DNA of 64,000 nt, taken from Oceanobacter kriegii DSM 6294 (GTDB taxonomy: Bacteria > Pseudomonadota > Gammaproteobacteria > Pseudomonadales > Oceanobacteraceae). The stretch is from positions 1 to 64,000 of the forward strand of contig NZ_AUGV01000004.1 of assembly GCF_000422845.1 (NCBI RefSeq), in the 5' to 3' direction. Shown here piece by piece: positions 56,402-64,000 of the stretch; the first letter of the stretch is position 1; each line of letters begins with the position of its first letter. The notes beneath the pieces are model-generated. The model was not told the origin of the DNA and ran no database searches. It worked only from the letters and a program-made list of their open reading frames with translations. A program made the position numbers and the translations under genes.

Positions 56402-56496
56402 CAGAAGCTCGTGATCGGTAAAAGCGTCAGTTTAACCCAACACCTCTCGCCAAAACCTCAACCTAACATCCAGGCCTAACACCTAGACCCAAAGAT

Positions 56497-57117
56497 TTAA
56501 CCCAATGACCGCTTGGGTCGGTAAGCCAGCATCAACAGAATCATCAACACCGCGCCCGAGCCAATCGCTGCCGGGAACAGGGCTGTGGTAATGGAATAGT
56601 GTTCCAGCGCCATAATGGCGAACACGTTGCGAGTCGCGCCCATCACAAAAAACACCATCGACTCGGAATACGGGTCTTCGGTAATTTTGCGGGCCGTTGG
56701 CCAAAACGCCAGCACGTCGACAAACGTCAGTACGATCACCGCCCACATGGGGTCAGACGTGACAAACCAGATCGGCAACGACGACACCGCTGCCGCAAAG
56801 AACCAGCGATCCGAACGGGTGATAGAAATGCTCTGACGCTTAACCCACGCAAGCCAGGCAATAAACACCGTAATCACGCCGGAAATGCCAATGGGCCAGG
56901 CTCCTGCCCCACCGCCGTCGTACAGCTGTGCGGCAAACACCACCAGCGTGGTAATGGCCCAAATGACCCAGGAAAACACATGGGGACGCACCACACCACT
57001 TAACGTGCCGCGTATATATGGATAAAAGCCCGCCAGCGTAAACAGAATGCTGATCACGCTGAAGGCTTCCTTGCTAAGCAGCAGTTGCATCAGTTGGCTC
57101 GAGGCCTGGGTTTCCAT
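56497..57117 (-). CDS. Conserved integral membrane protein of unknown function
   Basis: The 206-residue protein has about seven hydrophobic helices. The segment AGFYPYIRGTLSGVVRPHVFSWVIWAITTLV has a proline-rich turn resembling PQ-loop/SWEET-type repeats, and a second similar block starts at TFVDVLAFWPTARKI. This suggests two triple-helix bundles. I do not assign a substrate. It is preceded by ATG 57117 without a strong ribosome-binding site and stands alone. Confidence 0.7.
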   Translation of the reverse strand: METQASSQLMQLLLSKEAFSVISILFTLAGFYPYIRGTLSGVVRPHVFSWVIWAITTLVVFAAQLYDGGGAGAWPIGISGVITVFIAWLAWVKRQSISITRSDRWFFAAAVSSLPIWFVTSDPMWAVIVLTFVDVLAFWPTARKITEDPYSESMVFFVMGATRNVFAIMALEHYSITTALFPAAIGSGAVLMILLMLAYRPKRSLG

Positions 57118-57263
57118 AATTCACCGCACGATTTTTCAAACCGCCAATGTACCATAGGGCCTGTGTAGCAACTGCTTGGTTACGACAAATCGTGGCGGTT
57201 CTGTTTGGTCGTTGCGGTTCTGTTTGGTCGAGGGGATGCTAATGCTTCCTAAGCCCACAGGCG

Positions 57264-58427
57264 TTAACGCGAGCTGCGCGCCTCAATCGCGGCGGCAACG
57301 CGTACACCGTTTGAAGCCGATACCCTGTGACCCAAGAACTCGCCCAGCTGTGTCAGCTCGTCTTTGGTCAGCCCCACATTCAGCGATGCACCAATGTGTG
57401 ACCCCAGTTGCGAATCGGTACCGTCGATGGCCGACAGAATCGACACAGTTAGCACCTCGCGTTCCTGAATGGTCAGTAGCCCGCGTGCGAATACATCACC
57501 AAACAGGTGCTTTTGCAGAAAAGTATTGGCCACCGGAGCGAAATCAAACAACGGCCCTTCGACCTTGCGGCCAACCAGATCGGTTTGCACCTGAGTGCCA
57601 ATCTGCTGAGCTTTTTCCGGCGCTGGCAGTTCATCCGCTTCCGGGCCGGTTTCGTCCTTGATACCACTTGCCTTGCGCTCGTCTACCAGCGCCATGAGGG
57701 TAACCAGTCCATTCAGGGACTTCGGAAAACCGCCATACGGATACAAGTGCACCATGACTTCTTTCAATTCGTTGATGCTGATTCCAGCATCCAGCGCCTT
57801 GGCCAGATTCACTCGCAGCGAGCCCATATCCCCCGCTGCGGCAAAAGCAGCCACCACAGCCAACTGCTGGTTGCGCGCACTGAGCTTGTCGAACGTCGGC
57901 TGACTGGCCTCAATGGCATTCAGCGCTGCCTGGTACTGGGCGTCGATCACCTTGTCCTTCCAGACGACGTTTTCACCGTCTTTGCTGTTGGTCACCACAA
58001 AGTGAGTCATGGCCGCATGCGGGGTAGCGCCATGCCAATGATCCACGTCTTCCGGACACCAAACGGCTTCGCCTTCATGGAATTCCACTACCTGACCATC
58101 GCGAGTAGCGGTAATCGCCGTACCCTTGGTCACCACCATGTGCTGACCTGCCGGGTGGGAATGCCAGGCGGTACGCGCACCGGGTTGAAAGGTTACATAA
58201 GCACCGGAATACGGTGTTTGGTCGCCTGGGAAAGCCATTTTTACGAACACATCACCAGTAAACAAATGATCAGGCCCGGCAAAGGTCGGCAAACTGCCGG
58301 CGGCATACACTTGCTGGCGCTTGGCGCTATTGCTTTCAGCGCCGCTGGTGGTTTCGGCAATGGCTTCGCCCGACAAGGCAGCAATTGCCATCAGAGCGAC
58401 AGGACTTAAACGGGATTCAACAGACAT
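57264..58427 (-). CDS. Cupin plus carboxymuconolactone-decarboxylase-like fusion, secreted
   Basis: The 387-residue protein begins with a signal-like segment (VALMAIAALSGEAIAET). A cupin domain follows (about 40-150; metal ligands in TAWHSHPAGQHMVV and the later EDVDHWHGATPHAAMTHF), then a CMD/AhpD-like all-helical domain repeated twice (about 160-240 and 275-385). The second repeat has LLTIQEREVLTVSILSAI...LGSHIGASLNVGLTKDELTQL. The CxxC of AhpD is absent. A GGAGG precedes the ATG. The function is unknown. Similar fusions are often annotated as 4-carboxymuconolactone decarboxylases without evidence. Confidence 0.82.
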   Translation of the reverse strand: MSVESRLSPVALMAIAALSGEAIAETTSGAESNSAKRQQVYAAGSLPTFAGPDHLFTGDVFVKMAFPGDQTPYSGAYVTFQPGARTAWHSHPAGQHMVVTKGTAITATRDGQVVEFHEGEAVWCPEDVDHWHGATPHAAMTHFVVTNSKDGENVVWKDKVIDAQYQAALNAIEASQPTFDKLSARNQQLAVVAAFAAAGDMGSLRVNLAKALDAGISINELKEVMVHLYPYGGFPKSLNGLVTLMALVDERKASGIKDETGPEADELPAPEKAQQIGTQVQTDLVGRKVEGPLFDFAPVANTFLQKHLFGDVFARGLLTIQEREVLTVSILSAIDGTDSQLGSHIGASLNVGLTKDELTQLGEFLGHRVSASNGVRVAAAIEARSSR

Positions 58428-58559
58428 AACGGCCTCCGGTAGGAAAACAAACTGCACGTCATGTGCAGCAAATCAGTACCGGAATTGAGCCATGAAACGC
58501 CGCTCAAGATTCATGAGCGAGGTTCATTGCCTCAAGTGTCGATCAGGCTAGCCTGAACA

Positions 58560-59549
58560 TCACCACTGCCCTAGGCGCTGGTTCAGCAGACGGCGGGTAT
58601 GGATGGTTTCTGATGGCAGTTCGCCAAATTGCAGTTTGTAATCCTTGGCGAACTGGCTCAGGTGCCAGAAGCCCCATTGGGTTGCGATGTCTGCCACGCT
58701 ACTGCCTTCCGGTGCTTGCAACAACGCCCGGCGCACACCGTTCAAGCGCGACACCCGCAAATACCGAATTGGGCTGATGCCTAAAATGCTCTGAAAGCTG
58801 TACTGCAAGGTACGGCTGCTTACATTCGCCTGCTCGCACAGTTCGGTCACGGTAAACGCACGATCCGGTTGGCTGGCAATCAACCCCTGAACCGTATCGA
58901 CCACCTGTTTGCGGTGCTGAAAACTCGGTGTATCGCTGGGGGCCGGTTGTTCTTCCTTGAGCAATTCCAACACCGTCAGCATCAGCACTTCCCGAGACAA
59001 TCGGTTACGGCCTCGTTCGTCCTGATCGTTCAACATGCGCGCCAATATGTAACGTGCATCGTTCAATACCTTCTCAGGAATCTGATGACGGCCGGGGCCC
59101 TCCTGCCACACATCGGCTAACTCATAGCCATGAATATCGGCCATCGCCTGCAAGGCATCACGCTGCACCACCATGCCGTACAGGCTGTATTGCTCTGGTG
59201 TCGAAAGCTGGAAATCGTGGTCGCCTGGCTTGCACATAAACGCGGTGCTATCCACTTCCAGGCCGTTGATGCGGCAATTCTGTTGATCCGCTAACGGAAT
59301 GCCCAGCCAAATAGAATCGGGCCATACCAGGCACTTCTGTTGCAAAGCCTGACTGGTGTCTTCCCGAAACACCTGCAATTGCTCGAACGGCAGTTCGACG
59401 ATATGGCCAGAAAACTCCCCCTGACTGACCTGATCGTACTGCTGGCTCCAATTGGTGAGGTTGCTGGCGTGCAAGTCGGCATCGCTGGCCTCCCTATGTT
59501 GGAGCACGACGCCCTCGCTTGGTGCGCCGTGAGTATCCATTTGCCTCAT
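58560..59549 (-). CDS. AraC-family regulator, probably of ethanolamine use
   Basis: The 329-residue protein has a C-terminal AraC DNA-binding domain with two helix-turn-helices (AFTVTELCEQANVSSRTLQYSFQSILGISPIRYLRVSRLNG...SSVADIATQWGFWHLSQFAKDYKLQFGELPSET). Its N-terminal half resembles EutR-type regulators. It is divergent from eutB with a 162-nt gap, so it very likely activates eutBC and the permease. The start is ATG 59549, with GGGGG before it. Confidence 0.87.
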   Translation of the reverse strand: MRQMDTHGAPSEGVVLQHREASDADLHASNLTNWSQQYDQVSQGEFSGHIVELPFEQLQVFREDTSQALQQKCLVWPDSIWLGIPLADQQNCRINGLEVDSTAFMCKPGDHDFQLSTPEQYSLYGMVVQRDALQAMADIHGYELADVWQEGPGRHQIPEKVLNDARYILARMLNDQDERGRNRLSREVLMLTVLELLKEEQPAPSDTPSFQHRKQVVDTVQGLIASQPDRAFTVTELCEQANVSSRTLQYSFQSILGISPIRYLRVSRLNGVRRALLQAPEGSSVADIATQWGFWHLSQFAKDYKLQFGELPSETIHTRRLLNQRLGQW

Positions 59550-59711
59550 GGCTGCCCCCGGAATATCGAAATTGCGCAAGCGTGAAATTCGAAAAACTTA
59601 TAAGTCATTGATTTTTATAGGATTTATGTCTTTTGCAGAAACTTGATAACCACTGTCTGGTTAATTGGCAACAATGACCGAAGCAAAACCTGTGCCCCAG
59701 GAGCAACCTTT

Positions 59712-61130
59712 ATGTCAGCAGAACAGCAGCACGCCGCGTTCCGCCATCAGGCAGGACAAAGCACCTTTTATTTTCGGGATTTGGCCGACTTGATGGCCAA
59801 AGCCACCCCCGCCCGTTCCGGCGACCGTCTGGCCGGAGTGGCCGCCCGCAGCGCCGAAGAACGCGCCGTAGCGCAAATGGCACTGGCCGACGTTCCGCTG
59901 AAACGTTTTCTGAGCGAAGCCCTGATTCCCTACGAAGATGACGAAGTCACTCGTCTGATCATGGACGACCACGACAAGAACGCCTTCGCACCTATTTCTC
60001 ACCTGACGGTAGGTGACTTCCGTGACTGGCTGCTGAGCGACCTGGCAACGACGTCGGTGCTGGAGCAGATTCGTGCAGGCATTACGCCGGAAATGGCGGC
60101 TGCCGTGAGCAAGATCATGCGCAATCAGGATCTGATTCTGGTGGCCAAGAAGTGCCACGTAAAAAGCGCTTTCCGTAACACCATTGGCCTGCCGGGACAC
60201 CTGTCGACCCGTTTGCAGCCTAACCACCCGACCGATGATTTAAGCGGCATTGCCGCCAGCATTCTGGACGGCTTGCTGTACGCCAACGGCGACGCCGTGA
60301 TTGGCATAAACCCGGCCACCGACAACGTGCCGCAAGCCTGCCGCCTGATGAAAATGATGGACGAGGTGATCCAGCACTACGAGATCCCCACCCAGTCCTG
60401 TGTTCTGACACACGTAACCAACACCATCGAAGCCATCGAACAAGGCGCTCCGGTGGATCTGGTCTTCCAGTCGATTGGCGGCACCCAGGCCACCAATGAC
60501 AGCTTTGGTTTCAACCTCGCTACCCTGCAAGAAGCCCGGGACGCTGCCCTGTCGCTAAAACGCGGCACGGTGGGCGACAACGTTATGTACTTCGAAACCG
60601 GCCAGGGTAGCTCGTTGTCAGCGAATGCCCATCACGGTGTTGACCAGCAAACTTGCGAGGCTCGCGCTTATGCGGTCGCTCGCAAGTTTAGCCCCCTGCT
60701 GGTCAACACAGTGGTGGGTTTTATTGGCCCGGAATACCTCTACGACGGCAAGGAAATCACCCGCGCGGGGCTGGAAGACCACTTCTGCGCCAAGCTGCTG
60801 GGCCTGCCGATGGGCTGCGACGTTTGTTACACCAACCACGCCAACGCCGACCAGAACGACATGGACAACCTGATGACCCTGCTGGGCGTAGCAGGCTGCA
60901 CTTTCATCATGGGCATCCCCGGCTCTGACGACATCATGCTGAACTACCAAACCACCTCATTCCACGACGCGCTGTACGCCCGCCGGGCGCTGGGCCTGAA
61001 GCCGGCACCGGAATTCGCCGCCTGGCTGGAACAGGTCGAGATTTTCCGCAATGGCCAGAGCTTTACCCTCAACAACCAACTGCCCGCCCGATTCGAGCAG
61101 TCGTTAGGCAACCTGCTGGGAGGTCATTGA
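59712..61130 (+). CDS. eutB: Ethanolamine ammonia-lyase large subunit
   Basis: The 472-residue EutB starts MSAEQQHAAFRHQAGQSTFYFRDL and has the barrel motifs GDAVIGINPATDNV, FQSIGGTQATNDSFGFNL and GDNVMYFETGQGSSLSANAHHGVDQQT with the catalytic residues. The enzyme uses adenosylcobalamin to split ethanolamine into acetaldehyde and ammonia. AGGAG precedes the ATG. The eutC ATG overlaps its stop. No microcompartment genes follow, so this is the short, compartment-free form. Confidence 0.97.
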   Translation: MSAEQQHAAFRHQAGQSTFYFRDLADLMAKATPARSGDRLAGVAARSAEERAVAQMALADVPLKRFLSEALIPYEDDEVTRLIMDDHDKNAFAPISHLTVGDFRDWLLSDLATTSVLEQIRAGITPEMAAAVSKIMRNQDLILVAKKCHVKSAFRNTIGLPGHLSTRLQPNHPTDDLSGIAASILDGLLYANGDAVIGINPATDNVPQACRLMKMMDEVIQHYEIPTQSCVLTHVTNTIEAIEQGAPVDLVFQSIGGTQATNDSFGFNLATLQEARDAALSLKRGTVGDNVMYFETGQGSSLSANAHHGVDQQTCEARAYAVARKFSPLLVNTVVGFIGPEYLYDGKEITRAGLEDHFCAKLLGLPMGCDVCYTNHANADQNDMDNLMTLLGVAGCTFIMGIPGSDDIMLNYQTTSFHDALYARRALGLKPAPEFAAWLEQVEIFRNGQSFTLNNQLPARFEQSLGNLLGGH

Positions 61131-62029
61131 TGAGCACCGATAACCGCATCAAGGTCGATACCGACGAGCTGCAAAACGACGACCTGAAAACCGGGCAAGA
61201 TTCCGCCGTTACCGACAACCCGTGGGAAAGCCTGCGTAAATTCACCGACGCCCGCATTGGCCTTGGCCGCTCTGGCGTCAGCGTGCCGACCAAACACCTG
61301 CTGGACTTCCAGCTGGCCCATGCCCGCGCCCAGGACGCCGTGCACAGCCCACTGCAAACCGAACAGCTGATAGACAATTTGGTGCAGCAAAGCTGGTGCC
61401 CCGCCGGGCTGCCATTCCAACTGCACAGCCAGGCAGAACACCGCGCCGAATACCTGCAACGGCCAGACCTGGGCCGTCGTTTGAACAGCGGTTCGCAACA
61501 GATTTTGCAAGACCACCAGCACCCGAAAGCGGCTCAGGGCGAACGCTACGATCTGGCCATTGCCATCGTCGACGGCCTGTCTGCTCGGGCCATTGAAGAC
61601 AACTGTTTGCCGTTTTTGGCACAGCTGGTGCCACTGCTAACCGGCCACAAACAGCCGTGGAAAATCGCCCCACTGGCGATTGTGGAACAAGGCCGCGTTG
61701 CCGTTGGCGACCACGTGGGTGAACTTCTGAATGCCCGTTGTGTGCTGGTGTTGGTGGGCGAACGCCCGGGACTCAGCTCGCCCGACAGCCTTGGGCTGTA
61801 CCTGACCTGGAACCCGAAAGTGGGCCACACCGATGCCCTGCGCAACTGCATTTCCAACGTGCGACCAGCCGGATACCGTTTTCCGGAAGCGGCTCGCAAA
61901 GCCCTGTACCTGCTGAACGAAGCCCGTCATCTTGAAGTTTCAGGGGTCAACCTGAAAGACCGCAGCGACGACTCGGCACTGGAACAGGACGACAACCATA
62001 ACCATAACTTCTTGATCGGCCACAGCTGA
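61130..62029 (+). CDS. eutC: Ethanolamine ammonia-lyase small subunit
   Basis: The 299-residue EutC has the family blocks [36 protein letters not shown] and [19 protein letters not shown]...[36 protein letters not shown], in near-canonical form. It forms the active enzyme with EutB and binds cobalamin at the interface. The ATG overlaps the eutB stop (TGATG). The C-terminus is histidine/asparagine-rich. Confidence 0.96.
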   Translation: [299 protein letters not shown]

Positions 62030-62063
62030 TCGTTTCGAACTGCCCTCGATGTAAGGAAAACTG

Positions 62064-63476
62064 ATGTCTGCATCCCCTCAACTTGATCAGGAATATCTGG
62101 CTCAACGCCAGCTCAAACGTGGCTCAGCCGGTTGGCTGCTACTGGCTGGCCTGGGTGTTTCCTATGTAATCTCCGGTGACTTCGCTGGCTGGAACTTCGG
62201 TATTGCCGAAGCTGGCTGGGGTGGCTTTGTCATCGCCGCCGGCCTGATGGGCCTGATGTACTTCACTCTGGTTCTGTCGCTGGCAGAAATGTCGGCCGCC
62301 ATTCCGGCCGCCGGTGGCGGTTACAGCTTTGCCCGTCAGGCCATGGGCCCGGTGGGTGGCTACATTACCGGCCTGGCGGTATTAATTGAATACGCCATTG
62401 CTCCTGCTGCCATCGTGATCTTTATTGGTTCGGCGGTGGAATCCCTGCTCGGCTTTAACGGCCCGGTGGTATACGCAATTTTCTACGCCGTATTTATCGG
62501 CATTCACCTGGCAGGCGTTGGTGAAGCGCTGAAAGTCATGATGGTGATCAGCGGTCTGGCGGTATTGGCCATTCTGGGTACTGCCGTGGCACTGATCGGC
62601 GATTTTAATGCAGAGCTGCTGTTCGACATCGCTCCTACTGACGCCGCTGGCGCCTCTGAATTCCTGCCATTCGGCTGGTACGGCGTATGGGCTGCGCTGC
62701 CATTCGCCATGTGGTTGTTCCTCGCGGTAGAAGGCGTGCCGCTGGCCGCTGAAGAAGCCAAAAACCCGGCCAAAGACGTACCGAAAGGCATCATCGGCGC
62801 CATGATCTTCCTGCTGTTCACCGCCGCACTGGTGGTCTTCATTCTGGCAGGCATTACTGGCTCTGAAGCACTGGGCAGCAGTGCCGTGCCTTTGGTCGAT
62901 GCACTCAACGCAGCAGGTAACCCGCAACTGGCGACACTGGTGAACGTACTGGCACTGGCAGGTTTGATTGCCTCCTTCTTCTCCATCATCTACGGCTACA
63001 GCCGTCTGGTGTTTGCGCTGTCTCGTGCTGGCTACCTGCCACAAAGCCTGTCGTTGACTAACAAGCGTAAGGTGCCTGCCCGCGCCCTGATTATTCCAGG
63101 TATCTTCGGCTTCCTGGCTTCCCTGAGCGGTGAAGGCGACCTGATGCTGACCATGGCCGTGGTAGGCGCAACCGTGTCCTACGCCCTGATGGCCCTGAGC
63201 CACATCCTGCTGCGGGTAAAACAACCTGAGCTGCCACGCCCATACAAAACCCCAGGTGGCGTATTTACCTCCGGTATTGCACTGGTACTGGCTCTGGTTG
63301 CTCTGACCGGCGTATACGCCTTCGATCCACGCGCCTTCTTCTACACAATTGGACTGTTCATCATTGGCGCCGCCTACTTCTTCCTGCACAGCCGCAACAA
63401 ACTGATTGCGACCACCGCAGAAGAAGAGTTCAACCTGCTGGCAGCCGCCGAAGCAGATCTGGAAGCGGGCAAATAA
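62064..63476 (+). CDS. eat: Ethanolamine permease
   Basis: The 470-residue transporter has about 12 membrane helices and the APC-family start (GSAGWLLLAGLGVSYVISGDFAGWNFGIAEAGWGG) typical of ethanolamine permeases. GPVGGYITGLA and YGYSRLVFALSRAGYLPQSL are further family blocks. AAGGA lies 6 nt before the ATG. It closes the eutB-eutC operon and brings in the substrate. A terminator follows. Confidence 0.93.
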   Translation: MSASPQLDQEYLAQRQLKRGSAGWLLLAGLGVSYVISGDFAGWNFGIAEAGWGGFVIAAGLMGLMYFTLVLSLAEMSAAIPAAGGGYSFARQAMGPVGGYITGLAVLIEYAIAPAAIVIFIGSAVESLLGFNGPVVYAIFYAVFIGIHLAGVGEALKVMMVISGLAVLAILGTAVALIGDFNAELLFDIAPTDAAGASEFLPFGWYGVWAALPFAMWLFLAVEGVPLAAEEAKNPAKDVPKGIIGAMIFLLFTAALVVFILAGITGSEALGSSAVPLVDALNAAGNPQLATLVNVLALAGLIASFFSIIYGYSRLVFALSRAGYLPQSLSLTNKRKVPARALIIPGIFGFLASLSGEGDLMLTMAVVGATVSYALMALSHILLRVKQPELPRPYKTPGGVFTSGIALVLALVALTGVYAFDPRAFFYTIGLFIIGAAYFFLHSRNKLIATTAEEEFNLLAAAEADLEAGK

Positions 63477-63502
63477 GCCCAAACCCACCCCGCAAACAAA
63501 AA

Positions 63503-63535
63503 CGCCCGGCTAAACAGCCGGGCGCTTTCGATTTT
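63503..63535 (+). terminator. Rho-independent terminator of the eut operon
   Basis: CGCCCGGCT, loop AAAC, AGCCGGGCG, then CTTTCGATTTT. The 9-bp GC-rich stem lies 26 nt after the permease stop. Confidence 0.88.
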
Positions 63536-63565
63536 ACTGCTTTAGCGGCTCTGATCAGCCAGTAA

Positions 63566-63596
63566 CGTAGGTCGAATAAGCGAAGCGCCATCCGAC
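63566..63596. repeat. Fourth copy of the 31-bp dispersed repeat
   Basis: This unit is identical to the ones at 37906-37936 and 37945-37975, 25.6 kb away. It lies after the eut terminator in a gene-free stretch. Confidence 0.9.
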
Positions 63597-63775
63597 ACAG
63601 GGATTATCAGATGGCGACCGCCCTTCTCAGTCTCACACGCTCCTGCGTGGTAGCCATATCGGGATACATTCCCACGCAGAGCGTTGAAACGAGGGTAGCA
63701 CAGCCCTGAAAACTGTGCCCCGCCCAATCAGATTACGGGTTGCTCGTTTTTCCAACGGCTGCTAGCGTGATTGAC

Positions 63776-64000
63776 ATGACCAACATTTACGAAAAATCCG
63801 CGATATTCCTGGCCATAATCATGTGCATCCCGGTTTATGTTGCCATATCGGGGTTCGTTGCCTTCCTCGACAACAGCAATCCACTACATTACGAGGGCCT
63901 ATATGTAACCGGCTACATGGTCATTTTCTCTTCAGCAATCTGGATTCCGCATCTCATATTGAATGCATTAAAGTGGAAAAGAATCAGCAGAAAAATTCAG
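63776..64000 (+). CDS. Partial small membrane protein (runs off the window)
   Basis: An ORF starts at ATG 63776 (MTNIYEKSAIFLAIIMCIPVYV...) and stays open to the end (75 codons). It has two hydrophobic helices (about 8-30 and 48-67) separated by a polar loop, then a basic segment. A TTGCTC/TAGCGT pair about 15 nt upstream could be a promoter. The family is not recognised. Confidence 0.5.
   Translation, partial: MTNIYEKSAIFLAIIMCIPVYVAISGFVAFLDNSNPLHYEGLYVTGYMVIFSSAIWIPHLILNALKWKRISRKIQ

Overview
This window comes from the chromosome of a gammaproteobacterium. The gene set and order suggest a marine Oceanospirillales-like lineage. The main clues are the fab/plsX/rpmF/yceD cluster running into pabC-mltG-tmk-holB-pilZ, an RNase E with a long scaffold tail, an AcnD/PrpF-type methylcitrate cluster and ppsA/ppsR. 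The genus is not certain.

Region 1 (1-11.4 kb) is a type I-E CRISPR-Cas locus read on the minus strand: cas3, [two-gene putative toxin-antitoxin], [crRNA-like RNA and a short-ORF region], cse1-cse2-cas7e-cas5e-cas6e, [RelE-like toxin and antitoxin], cas1-cas2, leader, array. Accessory modules therefore sit at both junctions between the functional blocks (nuclease, Cascade, adaptation). The most notable element lies between cas3 and cse1 on the opposite strand. Positions 7684-7762 hold two degenerate copies of the CRISPR repeat. The first keeps the exact 6-bp stem, 4-nt loop and ATAAACCG-handle geometry, with compensatory changes in the stem. The copies flank a 21-nt pseudo-spacer. That pseudo-spacer matches a site at 7586-7606 in the same gap. 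The site has an AAG PAM and a seed matching at positions 1-5 and 7-9, and it covers a TATAAA -10 box. This is the architecture of a CreTA-type guard, in which Cascade loaded with a crRNA-like antitoxin represses a toxin promoter. It may instead be, or also be, an autorepressor of the Cascade operon.

Region 2 (11.4-31.5 kb) is core genome: a VanZ-like protein, an M16 peptidase, the PilZ-HolB-Tmk-MltG-PabC-FabF-AcpP-FabG-FabD-PlsX-RpmF-YceD series, then SppA, a HAD phosphatase and RluC. Divergent from these is rne, with a strong promoter and a leader of about 540 nt. Region 3 (31.7-36.3 kb) is a signalling pair: an HD-GYP response regulator and a BvgS-like hybrid kinase.

Region 4 (36.3-44.2 kb) is propionate catabolism by the methylcitrate cycle (GntR regulator, prpB, prpC, acnD, prpF). 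A 265-bp MITE-like element forms the end of prpF. Region 5 (44.5-57.1 kb) is mixed: an MFS exporter, CbiB/CobD, RraA (inhibitor of the RNase E encoded upstream), two alpha/beta hydrolases, ppsA/ppsR, pabB and membrane proteins, with many dispersed palindromic repeats between them. Region 6 (57.2-64 kb) is a cupin/carboxymuconolactone-decarboxylase fusion and an ethanolamine module (AraC regulator, eutB, eutC, permease), ending in a truncated membrane gene.

All assignments come from reading the sequence and recalling families. No database search was run.
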